DNA of 64,000 nt from JAFGCL01 sp964423835 (GTDB taxonomy: Bacteria; Chloroflexota; Dehalococcoidia; UBA2247; RBG-13-53-26). Shown piece after piece: positions 8,929-17,998 of this stretch (positions are counted from its first letter, which is position 1; the number at the start of each line of letters is the position of its first letter). The DNA lies in contig CAYRGJ010000014.1 in the NCBI GenBank assembly GCA_964423835.1, forward strand, positions 1 to 64,000, in the 5' to 3' direction. The position numbers and the translations under genes were made by a program. The notes under the pieces are model-generated. The model was not told the DNA's origin. It saw only the letters and a list, made by a program, of their open reading frames with translations, and did no database searches.

Positions 8929-9891
8929 CTAGGAACGCGACGATGAGACCTGCAGGCGCCCGCTCTCGTACTTGACCAGACTCAGAGCGATGCCCGATTC
9001 CACCCCGGTTATCCCCGGCATCCGTCCCACTTCGCCATCCAGGAAATCGATCAGGTCCTCCTGGTCTTCGTAGGTAATCCAGGCCATGACGTCATAGCGG
9101 CCGTTGCACAGAAAGACGCTGCGGATGCGCGCGTGGCCGGCCAGCGCCAGGCCCACCTTCCTGATTCGAGAAGGGGTCACCTTCATGCCGGCGAAGGCCA
9201 CGCCCCGGTACCCCTGCGCGTAGTTGCCCAGGATGGTCTGGAAGGTCAGGACCCGCTCCTGGACCAGCCTGTTCATGCGGCGGACGATGGTGGTCCTGGT
9301 GGTCCGCAGCTTCGCCGCCAGGGCCGTGGCCGATTCCCGCGCATTCTTCTCCAGTTCCAGGATCAAAGCGATGTCCAGATCGTCCAGCGATGTGCTCAGG
9401 TCGGCCCCGTCCCCCTGCCCCTTCGAACGAGCCGGGTGGCCCGGCTTGATCTCGTGATAGACAATGGATTCGTGGCGCACTATTCCGCGCAGTCTCCCCA
9501 GCTTATCTGACACAAAACGGGGAATCTCCTGCTGCCCCTTGAACACAGCGACGGCCATGATATCGAACGGCCCGGCAAAAAGCATCACCGATTGGACCTC
9601 ATCCATGGCGGCCAGCCCGTTGGCTACCTCGAACAGCCCGGCCGGATCGGTGTTGATGCAGAAGGTGACGTAGCTGGTGTAGCCCCGCACCCACTCGTCC
9701 ACGTAGCAGATGGTCCTGGCCCCCCTCTTATAGAGGCGATCCACCACGGCCTTGGCCGTAGCCCTGCTGACCCCCATATGCGCGGCCACCTCGGTGTAGG
9801 TCATGCGCGGATCGGAGTCCAGGAGGTCGATGATCCTGAGATCGGAGTCTTCAGGCCGGGGATGGCTCCGGGCGGATAGGGGTTCATTCAT
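8929..9891 (-). CDS. Tandem-domain Lrp/AsnC family transcriptional regulator
   Basis: A 320-residue protein containing two full Lrp units. The first helix-turn-helix is at about residues 18-60 (TYTEVAAHMGVSRATAKAVV) and its ligand-binding RAM domain at about 70-150. The second HTH is near 168-215 and a second RAM domain follows to the C-terminus. Ordinary Lrp proteins have one unit (about 150 residues), so this is a fused dimer. Lrp proteins sense amino acids and control their transport and breakdown. Its place between the GRE pair and the CoA-transferase/transporter genes makes those its likely targets. Confidence 0.85.
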   Translation of the reverse strand: MNEPLSARSHPRPEDSDLRIIDLLDSDPRMTYTEVAAHMGVSRATAKAVVDRLYKRGARTICYVDEWVRGYTSYVTFCINTDPAGLFEVANGLAAMDEVQSVMLFAGPFDIMAVAVFKGQQEIPRFVSDKLGRLRGIVRHESIVYHEIKPGHPARSKGQGDGADLSTSLDDLDIALILELEKNARESATALAAKLRTTRTTIVRRMNRLVQERVLTFQTILGNYAQGYRGVAFAGMKVTPSRIRKVGLALAGHARIRSVFLCNGRYDVMAWITYEDQEDLIDFLDGEVGRMPGITGVESGIALSLVKYESGRLQVSSSRS

Positions 9892-9947
9892 GGCGGCGGG
9901 TCCAACCTCCCGTCACAACGATCTCACGGGCTAGTCAAGGTATCCAT

Positions 9948-10033
9948 TTCGCACATCAGATGAGGCCATGCCTGCCATAACGTGCAGACACTATATGCCA
10001 GGCCGCTCCGTTTCGTCAATGGTCTGATGCGAA
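9948..10033. repeat. Spaced inverted repeat in front of the Lrp-type regulator gene
   Basis: TTCGCAcaTCAGA at 9948-9960 is mirrored by TCTGATGCGAA at 10023-10033, about 62 bp apart, in the 235-bp gap between the regulator and the activase gene. Spaced half-sites wrapped by an Lrp octamer are possible, but this is inference. Confidence 0.4.
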
Positions 10034-10126
10034 TGACAAAGCGGAGTGTGGGCAGCGCGCTGCCGGAGTGGGGCACGCTCGGGCATGGGTTCAGGGGTCA
10101 GGCAGGCTTGAGCGGGGCGGGACGCC

Positions 10127-11062
10127 TCAGATGCTGCCGGCCATCTCGGTCAGCCCGGACTCCCTGACGATCCTCCGGAGCCTGTCCATGTCGTCCTGGG
10201 GCGCCGGCTGGCAGCCATCCAGCGGGTAGGCCAGGCCGTACTGGGCGTACTTGGAGACCCCCAGCCTGTGGTAGGGAATGAGCTCCGCCCGGGTGAAGCC
10301 GGCCGCGGCGATGAACCGGGCCATCTCCCTGATATCCGCCGGCGCGTCATTGCACCCGGGGACCACCGGGATCCTGACGATGACGTCCCCGGGGGACTTC
10401 ACCGAGAGCACCTTCCCCAGGTTGCTCAAGATCAGATCATTCGACTGCCCCGTGAGCTCCCGGTGCCTGGCGGGGTCCAGGTGCTTCAGGTCGAACTGCA
10501 GCAGGTCAACGTGCCGGAGCACTGCCTCCAGGTGACCCCACGATGCATACCCCGATGTCTCCAGTGCCGTGTGCAGGCAGGCTTCCTGGGCGGCTCTCAG
10601 CAGCTCCGCCGCGAACCCGGGCTGGGCCAGGGGCTCTCCGCCGCCCAGTGTCACGCCCCCGCCCGAGCGGCGGAAGAAGGGCCGGTCCTTCTCCACCTCC
10701 GCCATCACTTCGGCTACGGTCATGTCCCGGCCGACCGCCTTCAGGGCCTCCTTGCCGCAGGCCTCGGCGCACCGGCCGCAGGCATCGCAAGCCCTCCTGT
10801 CGATGACCGGGTGGCCCCGCTCATCCAGGCGGATGGCCCCGGAGGGGCAGGCGGGCGCGCAGGGCGCGCCGCAGGCGCCCTCCCCCACGCAGCGGGACTC
10901 GATGAAGCCCAGCTCCGGCCCGCTCCTCTGGGACTCGGGGTTGCAGCACCAGAGGCACCGCAGCGGGCAGCCCTTGAGGAACACCAGCGTCCGGATGCCG
11001 CCGCCGTCGTGGATGGAGTAGCGCTGGATGTTGAAGATTCGGCCTTTGAGTTTCCCGGTCAT
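10127..11062 (-). CDS. Glycyl radical enzyme activating protein (radical SAM)
   Basis: A 311-residue activase that uses S-adenosylmethionine and a [4Fe-4S] cluster to draw a hydrogen from the glycine of its partner enzyme. The radical SAM motif CX3CX2C is Cys32, Cys36, Cys39. An inserted ferredoxin-like domain at about residues 58-110 carries two Cys-rich groups (CVGEGACGAPCAPAC and CDACGRCAEAC), as in activases of dehydratase- and decarboxylase-type GREs rather than the short PflA. GGGEP occurs near residue 140. It lies 19 nt after the GRE gene, in one operon. Confidence 0.93.
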   Translation of the reverse strand: MTGKLKGRIFNIQRYSIHDGGGIRTLVFLKGCPLRCLWCCNPESQRSGPELGFIESRCVGEGACGAPCAPACPSGAIRLDERGHPVIDRRACDACGRCAEACGKEALKAVGRDMTVAEVMAEVEKDRPFFRRSGGGVTLGGGEPLAQPGFAAELLRAAQEACLHTALETSGYASWGHLEAVLRHVDLLQFDLKHLDPARHRELTGQSNDLILSNLGKVLSVKSPGDVIVRIPVVPGCNDAPADIREMARFIAAAGFTRAELIPYHRLGVSKYAQYGLAYPLDGCQPAPQDDMDRLRRIVRESGLTEMAGSI

Positions 11063-11081
11063 GATGCCTTCGGCGGGCGGA

Positions 11082-13514
11082 TCAGATGCCGTGCTCGGTC
11101 CTGGCGATGATGTCGTCCTGCACCGCCTTGTCCAGCTCCACGAAGAAGGCGCTGTATCCCACCACGCGGACCACCAGGTCCTGGTGCTCCTCGGGGTGCT
11201 CCTGGGCCTCCTTGAGCGTGTCCGCGCTCACCACGTTGAACTGGATCTCCCACCCGCCCAGGTCGAAATAGGTCCGGACCAGGTCCGCCCACTTCTGCAT
11301 GCCGGCCCGGGTCTGCAGGGCGCCCGGGTGCATCTTCATGTTGAAGATGGTTCCCTGCACCAGGTTGATGTGCTCCAGGGTGGACACCGACTTGATGGTG
11401 GCCGTCGGCCCGTTGACATCCGTGCCCTGGGCCGGGGAGCAGGCATCGGAGAGCGGAGTGGTGGCTTTGCGGCCGTCCGGAGTGGCCCCGCACAGGAGCC
11501 CGTAGGTGATGTGGGCCCCCACCGGGGATATGGTGGCCCCCTGGCCCTGCCCCGGCAGGGTCTGGTACTGGCGCAGCTCCTTGAGCAACAGGTTCAGGCA
11601 GTCCTTGGCCAGGTTGTCGACATAAGGGTCGTCATTGCCGTACTTCGGGGCGCGGCGGCACATGTCCTGGATCGCCGGGCCGGTGGGGCTGGTGGAGACG
11701 TCCTCGAAATTGGTCTCCAGGGCGTGCTTGAGCTGGGCCATGGTGATGGCCCGGTCGTCGAAGACCAGCTTCCGGATGGCGGCCAGCGAGTTGGCCAGCG
11801 TGGCGATGCCCACGATGCAGATGTTGGTCATCCGGTTTCCGAACAGGGCCCCGCCGTCGTAGTAGCTGGTGCCCCGGCCGATGCAGTCCCGGGTGAGCGA
11901 AGAGAGGTACGGGCACGGCCGGTACCTGTTGTGCGCCTCTATCAGGGGCAGTGACTGCAGGAAGGAGATGCGGGACCAGTGCTTGACCTGCTCCCAGTAG
12001 GCCCGCATCATGTCCTCGGGGCCGCTCCAGCTCAGCATGCCGCCGGGGCCGGTTTCCAGCGGCCGCCCGGTTATGGGGCTGGTCCCCTGCAGCATCAGCT
12101 CCACCACCCGGCCCAGGCTCATGGCGTGCTGGGCGATCCCCTCCGTGCCCTTCCCGCCGAAGCCGATCTCTGAGCAGCCGATGACGCTGTAGTTGTAGGC
12201 ATCCTCTTTGGTCATGCCCGGCACATAGGCCAGCTGGCTGGGAATGATCACCTCGTCATTGAAGAGGGCCGGGTGCCCTCCGCCATGGCTCTTGATGGCC
12301 TCGCAGCACTGGATCAGGAACCTGTCCGGCGTGCGCTTGTGTATCCTGGCCGACACCGTGGGCTCGTGAAGCTGCATGTTGCTGGAGACGTCCAGGAGGA
12401 GATAGGACAGCTCGTTGGTGGCATCGTAGCCGTCGGCCGTCTGCCCGCCGATAGGCACCTGTATCCAGAAGGGATAGCCGTTGTGGGCAAAGGTGAGGAC
12501 CTCCATGGAGACGATGTTGGACTCCGCCAGCTTGAGCCACAGGCACTCCAGGAGCTCCAGCGCTTCCGCCTTCGTCAGGGCGCCGCTGCTGATGTCTCTC
12601 TGGTAGTAGGGGTAGCAGTACTGGTCCAGCCGCCCCGTCCCGATGGAGACCCCGTTGGTCTCGATCTGCACCGAGGCCATGATGAGGGCCACCACCTGCA
12701 GGGCCTCCCGGAAGCTGCGGGCCGGGTTGGCCGGCACCCACTCGCAGGTCTCGGCGATCTGCTCCAGCTCCCGCCTCCTGGCCGCATCCGGCTCGGCGGC
12801 CGCCTTCTCCCGGGCCAGGGCGGCGAACCTCCCGGCCCACTTGATCACGGCCTTGTCCGCGATCACCACCGCTCTGAGGAAGGGCAGCCTGGCGTAGTCG
12901 TCAGGGCGGGACAGGTCCAGGCGCCTGATGTGCTCTTCCGCGGACTGGATGAACGAGCTCAGGCCGCGGGTGATGACCCCTTCGATGTCCGGAGCGATGT
13001 GGCCGATGCCGCCCTGCTTGGCCATCCGGATGTCCATGAAGGTGTTCCTCTCGGCCTGCCTGACCTCATCCACCGTGAGGGCGTCAGCCATGGCGGCCAG
13101 GGACTTCCCCTGCCAGTAATCCTTGCAGCCCTTGAGCCGGGCCTTGTCGTCGTCGCTCAACAGCCAGGGATCGACCTTCCTGGTGGAGATGCGGTCCAGC
13201 TCCTTCATCAGCCAGGCATGGTCGTACTCCGGGAACAGGAAGGCCCCTCTGGGCCTGGAGGCAATGTTGGCCACGATGAGCTCGCCGTCCTGGATCCAGA
13301 CCGGCATCTGGCTCAGCACCTTGTCGAAGGCCAGCGCCTGCCTCAGCACCGGGGGCAGGGCTTCCGTCTCCCGGTACGATTCCGTGACCAGCACGCTGCG
13401 CTCAGCGCAGAGGGCCGGCTTGTGGCCCATATAGGTCTCTTTCAGCTTCCGGGTACGCGGGGTGCTGGGCCGGCAGGCCTTCTTGAGAGCTGTGCTGGTG
13501 ATCTCTGCGCTCAT
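11082..13514 (-). CDS. Glycyl radical enzyme, uncharacterised subgroup
   Basis: An 810-residue GRE. The glycyl radical site is Gly786 in RVVGYSAFFVEL, and the C-terminal QDDIIART matches the family. The active-site loop is Gly446-Cys447-Ser448-Glu449-Ile450: a single thiyl cysteine followed two residues later by glutamate. True pyruvate formate-lyases have two adjacent cysteines. The Cys-X-Glu arrangement belongs to dehydratase, lyase and decarboxylase types (CutC, glycerol or hydroxyproline dehydratase, arylacetate decarboxylases). The usual GCVEP is not kept, so the substrate is unclear. No microcompartment shell genes are near. The start ATG has GGAGAGGAG upstream. Confidence 0.93.
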   Translation of the reverse strand: MSAEITSTALKKACRPSTPRTRKLKETYMGHKPALCAERSVLVTESYRETEALPPVLRQALAFDKVLSQMPVWIQDGELIVANIASRPRGAFLFPEYDHAWLMKELDRISTRKVDPWLLSDDDKARLKGCKDYWQGKSLAAMADALTVDEVRQAERNTFMDIRMAKQGGIGHIAPDIEGVITRGLSSFIQSAEEHIRRLDLSRPDDYARLPFLRAVVIADKAVIKWAGRFAALAREKAAAEPDAARRRELEQIAETCEWVPANPARSFREALQVVALIMASVQIETNGVSIGTGRLDQYCYPYYQRDISSGALTKAEALELLECLWLKLAESNIVSMEVLTFAHNGYPFWIQVPIGGQTADGYDATNELSYLLLDVSSNMQLHEPTVSARIHKRTPDRFLIQCCEAIKSHGGGHPALFNDEVIIPSQLAYVPGMTKEDAYNYSVIGCSEIGFGGKGTEGIAQHAMSLGRVVELMLQGTSPITGRPLETGPGGMLSWSGPEDMMRAYWEQVKHWSRISFLQSLPLIEAHNRYRPCPYLSSLTRDCIGRGTSYYDGGALFGNRMTNICIVGIATLANSLAAIRKLVFDDRAITMAQLKHALETNFEDVSTSPTGPAIQDMCRRAPKYGNDDPYVDNLAKDCLNLLLKELRQYQTLPGQGQGATISPVGAHITYGLLCGATPDGRKATTPLSDACSPAQGTDVNGPTATIKSVSTLEHINLVQGTIFNMKMHPGALQTRAGMQKWADLVRTYFDLGGWEIQFNVVSADTLKEAQEHPEEHQDLVVRVVGYSAFFVELDKAVQDDIIARTEHGI

Positions 13515-13562
13515 AGCGGACTCCTCTCCAGTGCCGTCGATGGTTCCCTGGGCCTGTGCAGC

Positions 13563-13592
13563 ATTCTACCCCGCAATTGGCAATAGTGTCAA
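13563..13592 (-). promoter_or_regulatory. Sigma-70 type promoter of the GRE operon
   Basis: On the minus strand TTGACA (13587-13592) and TAGAAT (13563-13568) are separated by 18 bp. The GRE start codon lies about 50 nt downstream. The spacer holds ATTGcCAAT, a small palindrome that could be a regulator site. The remaining part of the 289-bp gap (13593-13803) shows no gene. Confidence 0.7.
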
Positions 13593-13803
13593 TAATACGG
13601 TGCCTGGATGGAGAAGTGTGTCACAGCAACGGCTCGACATCACAAAAAGGAGCATGAGCAGTCCGGGATGTGCTCCCTTTCTGGCCGACAGAATGCAAGC
13701 CCGCCGGACGGCTGCTGCCTCCACTGGGCCGGGGCACCTCTCAGGAGAGAAAGCCCGTGCACGGCGGCCGCCGCCCTGGCGGACGAGCCGTGCTCCGTCC
13801 GGC

Positions 13804-14337
13804 CTATCGCCTGAAGAGGGCGGCCCAGATAATGGCGTCCAGGATGGCGGTATGGAAGGCGAAGTAAGCGCTGCCCGCCACCGCCAGCCAGTAGGCGGCG
13901 CCGTGGCCCCTGGGCTCCAGGGCCAGCAGGGCCCACACCAGCCCAATGGAGGCCAGCCCCACCACGGCCAGCACGGTGCGCACGGCAATCCAGAGGCCGG
14001 TGCCCGGGCTCTGAACATACTGGTTGGTGAGAGGCATCCAGAAAGCGGATGGGACCAGGATGAGCAAGAAGATGGCGAAGAAGATGCTGAAGCCGAACCG
14101 CCCAATCCGCACATCGTCCGGAACCAGGCGCCCCAGGATGAAGTAGATGAAGGCGAAATAGCCCAACGCGGACAGGATCATGGATATGCCGTAGACTGGC
14201 CTGATGCTCGGCGGGACCCCTCCCCACAGGACATCCGCCCCGCCGGCCTGTCCCCTGAGACCGAAAACATAGCTGGCGATCACGGCGGCTCCCCCGATGA
14301 TGTTGATGATCAGCAGGACTACCTGTTCACTGGCCAT
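13804..14337 (-). CDS. Multi-pass membrane protein of unknown function
   Basis: A 177-residue, strongly hydrophobic protein with about five transmembrane helices and a short charged C-terminus. The start was set at the second ATG (14337), because AGGAGGG lies six bases upstream of it and directly abuts the first. It follows the DegV gene by 35 nt in the same direction and may be co-transcribed. I do not recognise a family. Confidence 0.7.
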   Translation of the reverse strand: MASEQVVLLIINIIGGAAVIASYVFGLRGQAGGADVLWGGVPPSIRPVYGISMILSALGYFAFIYFILGRLVPDDVRIGRFGFSIFFAIFLLILVPSAFWMPLTNQYVQSPGTGLWIAVRTVLAVVGLASIGLVWALLALEPRGHGAAYWLAVAGSAYFAFHTAILDAIIWAALFRR

Positions 14338-14372
14338 GGTCATCCCTCCTTCGTTTCAGTCTGCCGGCGCGG

Positions 14373-15218
14373 CTATTCCATGGAAGGGCTCTCCGTGATC
14401 AGGGCCACACCCAGAGCGTCCGGCCCGACCTGGGTGCCCATTGACGGGCCGATGCTGGCCCGGTACATGCGCTCAACAGGAAAGATGGATGACAGGCGCC
14501 GGGCCAGCTTTTCCGCCTCCCCGGGGTCTGTGGTGCGCATGACGGCCATCTCTCTGGGGCGGCCCAGGCCCTCCACCACGCGGCACATGCGCTCCACGGC
14601 CCGGGCGCGGGTGCGCACCCTTTCCACCGGGACCACCTCGCCCTTCCTGATGGCCAGAATGGGATGGATCTTCAGGGCGTTGCCCAGGAAGGCCTGGGCT
14701 TTGCCGATGCGCCCGCCTTTGGCCAGGTACTGCAGGGTGCCAAAAACGCCGAAGGTGATTGTCTGCGGCACCGCTTGCCGCACCAGCGCTTCAATCTCCT
14801 TCAGCGGGGCGCCCTCCCGGGCCGCCCTGGCCGCGACTATGGCTAGGAGGCCGCAGGCCATGGAAGCCGTCTGGGAATCAATGATGACCAGGGGAGTGCG
14901 AAGACCGGCGCTGGCTATCCGGGCGGCGTCACAGGTGCCGCTGAGCTTCGCCGATACGTGAATGGAGATGATGGCATCGCCTTCGCGTGAGAGGGCCTGA
15001 TAGGTCTCCTTGAAGGTGGCCACGGGGGCCGCCGAGGTCTTGGGCAGGGTGCTGCTGGCGCGCAACCGGCGGTAGAACTCGTCGCTGGTCAGGTCGATAC
15101 CATCGCGGAACGTCTCGTCGTCCCACTGCACCACGGCGGGGACAACGGTTATGCCCAGCTCTGCGGCCACCTGGGGTGGCAGATCGGCAGTGCTGTCCGT
15201 GACCACCTGGACTCTCAT
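14373..15218 (-). CDS. DegV family fatty acid-binding protein
   Basis: A 281-residue DegV protein with the diagnostic N-terminal TDSTADLP and a second conserved block PKTSAAPV near residue 60. DegV (FakB-type) proteins hold a fatty acid for phosphorylation by a FakA kinase; no fakA is in the window. It is transcribed ahead of the membrane protein at 13804-14337 and divergently from the dehydratase-type pair at 15424. Confidence 0.88.
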   Translation of the reverse strand: MRVQVVTDSTADLPPQVAAELGITVVPAVVQWDDETFRDGIDLTSDEFYRRLRASSTLPKTSAAPVATFKETYQALSREGDAIISIHVSAKLSGTCDAARIASAGLRTPLVIIDSQTASMACGLLAIVAARAAREGAPLKEIEALVRQAVPQTITFGVFGTLQYLAKGGRIGKAQAFLGNALKIHPILAIRKGEVVPVERVRTRARAVERMCRVVEGLGRPREMAVMRTTDPGEAEKLARRLSSIFPVERMYRASIGPSMGTQVGPDALGVALITESPSME

Positions 15219-15423
15219 CGGACTCCGTCCTACCGCTACGCTGTCGATGGGCTTTCAGGCCCCACGGCACCAGTCGTGTACCATGAAGTATATCATCGCC
15301 GGCCGGGCCGGCCGCAAGGTTGCAGGTGTGGTGCGGATACAACGGCCTGCATGGTAAGCTGCCTGGTGGTGGGCCGCGGCCCGCAGACCGGGCCGGCCTG
15401 ATGAGACAAGGAGAGAGAGCCAG

Positions 15424-16569
15424 ATGACCGTACCCTCAACCAGAATCGAAGACCTCTACCGGGACCGCGCCGTGAGGGCCCGGGAGCTGAAGGCCGGGGG
15501 AGAAAAGATCGTGGGGTATCTCTGCTCCCTGACGCCGGTGGAGCTGATCACGGCGGCGGGCCTCGTGCCTTACAGGATCCTGGGCGGCCGGAATGAACCC
15601 ATCACCGTTGCTGACCAGCACCTGGAGGTGATTGCCTGCCCCTTCACCCGCAGCATCCTGGACATGGTGCTGAAGGGGAAATACGACTTCCTGGATGGTT
15701 TCGTCTCCCCTCACGCGTGCGACAACATAGTCAAGCTGTACGATATCGTGGGCCACAATGCGGACCACCGCTATGCCCATTTCATCAACGTGCCGCATAC
15801 CCTGTCCGCTCCGTCCTTCAAGTTCTTCGAGGCGGAGCTGGCCCTCTTCCGCAGAAGCCTGGAGCGCTACACCGGAGGCGAGATCAGCGACGATGCCATC
15901 CGCGAAGCGGTGGCTCTGCATGGCGCACAAAGGCAGCTGGTGCGGCATCTCTACGGACTGCGCCGGATTGACCCGCCTCTCATTTCCGGCGGAGAGATGA
16001 TCAAAGCCATGCTGGCCGTGGTCAGCCTTCCGGCTGCGGAAGCCAACAGCCTGCTGCAGGAGCTGATCTCGGAGGTGAACGCCAGGGAGAACACGCGTGG
16101 CCCTAGTAGGGCCCGGCTGATGATCACAGGCGCCGGCAACGACGATGCCACGTTCGTGGAAGCCATCGAGGAGTTGGGAGCCAATGTCGTCGTTGACGAT
16201 CTGTGCATCGGTACCAAGCCCTACTGGTACGATGTTGACCTCACGGCCAGACCGCTGGCCGGGCTGGCCAGGAGCTATCTGGACAAGGTCAATTGCCCCC
16301 GCACCTACCGCGAGAGCCCGGGCACCCACCAGGCCGACCTGGAGAACAGGTTCGGCTACATCCGCCGCCTGGCGCACGAATTCGAGGTGGATGGCGTAAT
16401 CGCCTATCGCCTCATCTACTGCGATACCCACGCCTTTGATGCGCCTGATCTCAAGGAGTACCTCCGAAGCCAGGGGCTGCCCGTTTTGTTTATCGAGGAA
16501 GGCTACCCCACGGTGAGCCTGGGCAAGCTGAGGACGCAGGCGCAGGCGTTCCTGGAGACCATGGCGTAG
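15424..16569 (+). CDS. 2-hydroxyacyl-CoA dehydratase / benzoyl-CoA reductase type subunit (HgdB/BcrC-like)
   Basis: A 381-residue subunit of the HGD-D family. The N-terminal block GYLCSLTPVELITAAG matches the conserved cysteine plus (V/P)EEL-IxAAG pattern. Further cysteines at ACPFTRS, SPHACDN and the C-terminal IYCDTHAFDAPDLKEYL segment are placed as in [4Fe-4S] cluster ligands of HgdB, FldB or BcrC. Such enzymes dehydrate 2-hydroxyacyl-CoA, or reduce aromatic CoA esters, by one-electron chemistry. The ribosome site is AAGGAGAG. It forms an operon with the next gene, 9 nt away. Confidence 0.88.
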   Translation: MTVPSTRIEDLYRDRAVRARELKAGGEKIVGYLCSLTPVELITAAGLVPYRILGGRNEPITVADQHLEVIACPFTRSILDMVLKGKYDFLDGFVSPHACDNIVKLYDIVGHNADHRYAHFINVPHTLSAPSFKFFEAELALFRRSLERYTGGEISDDAIREAVALHGAQRQLVRHLYGLRRIDPPLISGGEMIKAMLAVVSLPAAEANSLLQELISEVNARENTRGPSRARLMITGAGNDDATFVEAIEELGANVVVDDLCIGTKPYWYDVDLTARPLAGLARSYLDKVNCPRTYRESPGTHQADLENRFGYIRRLAHEFEVDGVIAYRLIYCDTHAFDAPDLKEYLRSQGLPVLFIEEGYPTVSLGKLRTQAQAFLETMA

Positions 16570-16578
16570 AAGAGGCGA

Positions 16579-17898
16579 ATGATGGAAGCACCGAAAGAGA
16601 AGACCACGGCCGAGAAGTCCACCGAGACGGCCAAGAAGGTCCGCCGCATCATTAAGGACCAGGCCCAGAAGGCGCACGATGCCCGGGCCAGGGGCGAGCC
16701 CATAGCTTACCTCTTCATAAGCAGCTCATATGACGAGATCCTGCGCGCCATGGACATAACCACTATCGGCACTGAGAACTTCGCCGGCCTGTGCGCCTCA
16801 AAGATGAGCGCCGAGCGTTTCCTGTCGAAGGCGGAGGACGAAGGATATGCCCGGCATCTCTGCAGCTATGCCACCTGCGGGCTGGGCTTCGACGCCCTGC
16901 GCCGGGACCTGGGCGCCATGCCTCCCGACTCCCCCGACGGAGGCATGGAACTGCCTACCATGATGCTGGGCACCGGGATGATGATCTGCGATCCCCGGTA
17001 CAAGTGGTACCAGTCATCGCAGCGGTATACCAATGCCCCTGTTCATGTCCTGGGGCTCCTGAACCCGCCGGCCCACTACACTCACGCCGGCCTCGAGGAG
17101 ATGGAGGACTACTACGTCGCTTACCTGGTGGAGGAGCTCGAGGACCTGGTGGTCTTCCTGGAGAAGCAAACCGGGCGGAAGCTGGACCGTGACCGGCTGA
17201 GCGCCATCGTGGATCTCAGTGAACGCACCATCAAGGTGTGGAACGAAGCCTATCAGCTGCGCAAGACCGTTCCGGCCCCGATGCCAACGGAGGATGCCAT
17301 CAATGCCATGGTGCCCGGCTGCTTTCTGCTGGGGACGCAGTTCGCTCTGGACTTCTACCAGGAGCTGTACAACGAGGTCAAGCACCGCGTGGACCACAGG
17401 ATGGGCGTCATCCCCGACGAGAAATACCGCCTCCTGTGGGCGCTCAGCCTCCCTCCCTGGTACGCGCTGTCGCTGTTCAACTACTTCGAGAGCCAGGGAG
17501 CGGTCTTCCCCATTGAATGCGTCTATCATCCTCCGCCCATCGTGGACCTGCCGAAGCAGATGGGCAACCCAATTGAACGCATAGCGCGGCGATTCTGGAG
17601 GGCCTGGACCCGCTTTCACCAGCGGGCTCAGGGGCACACCGGCGACCCCAATGTGGAGTGGTTCCTGGACCTGATCGAAGGGTACCAGCTGGACGGAGTG
17701 GTGTTCCACCAGGCGATGACCTGCCGCACCATCCATACCGGCCAGCTGGACCAGATGAACCAGTTGAAGAAGTATACCGACAAGCCCGTGCTGCTCCTGG
17801 AAAGCGACATGGTGGACGCGCGCAATTACAGCGAGGCGGGGATCCACAAGAGAATCGACGAGTTCATTGAGGTGCTGAAGGGATACAAGGCCAGGTAG
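16579..17898 (+). CDS. 2-hydroxyacyl-CoA dehydratase / benzoyl-CoA reductase type subunit (HgdA/BcrB-like)
   Basis: A 439-residue partner subunit of the same HGD-D fold with a lysine-rich N-terminal extension. Candidate cluster ligands are seen at GLCASKM, HLCSYATCG and, near the C-terminus, AMTCRTIHTGQ, followed by the typical PVLLLESDMVD...RIDEFIE ending. It lies 9 nt behind the first subunit. The ATP-driven activator (HgdC, FldI or BadFG type) that reduces these enzymes is not encoded in the window. Confidence 0.88.
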   Translation: MMEAPKEKTTAEKSTETAKKVRRIIKDQAQKAHDARARGEPIAYLFISSSYDEILRAMDITTIGTENFAGLCASKMSAERFLSKAEDEGYARHLCSYATCGLGFDALRRDLGAMPPDSPDGGMELPTMMLGTGMMICDPRYKWYQSSQRYTNAPVHVLGLLNPPAHYTHAGLEEMEDYYVAYLVEELEDLVVFLEKQTGRKLDRDRLSAIVDLSERTIKVWNEAYQLRKTVPAPMPTEDAINAMVPGCFLLGTQFALDFYQELYNEVKHRVDHRMGVIPDEKYRLLWALSLPPWYALSLFNYFESQGAVFPIECVYHPPPIVDLPKQMGNPIERIARRFWRAWTRFHQRAQGHTGDPNVEWFLDLIEGYQLDGVVFHQAMTCRTIHTGQLDQMNQLKKYTDKPVLLLESDMVDARNYSEAGIHKRIDEFIEVLKGYKAR

Positions 17899-17998
17899 GG
17901 CGGCCGAAGGTCGCCATCCGCTCGGCGTGAGGAGGTCGGGGGCCGGTCCCTGTGGTAAGATGCATCATGTTTGTCTGCCGCAGACGGGGCCCGGGCAA

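Noticed and set aside
11082..13514. Pyruvate formate-lyase
   Set aside because: It lacks the adjacent Cys-Cys pair of PFL and has Cys-X-Glu instead.
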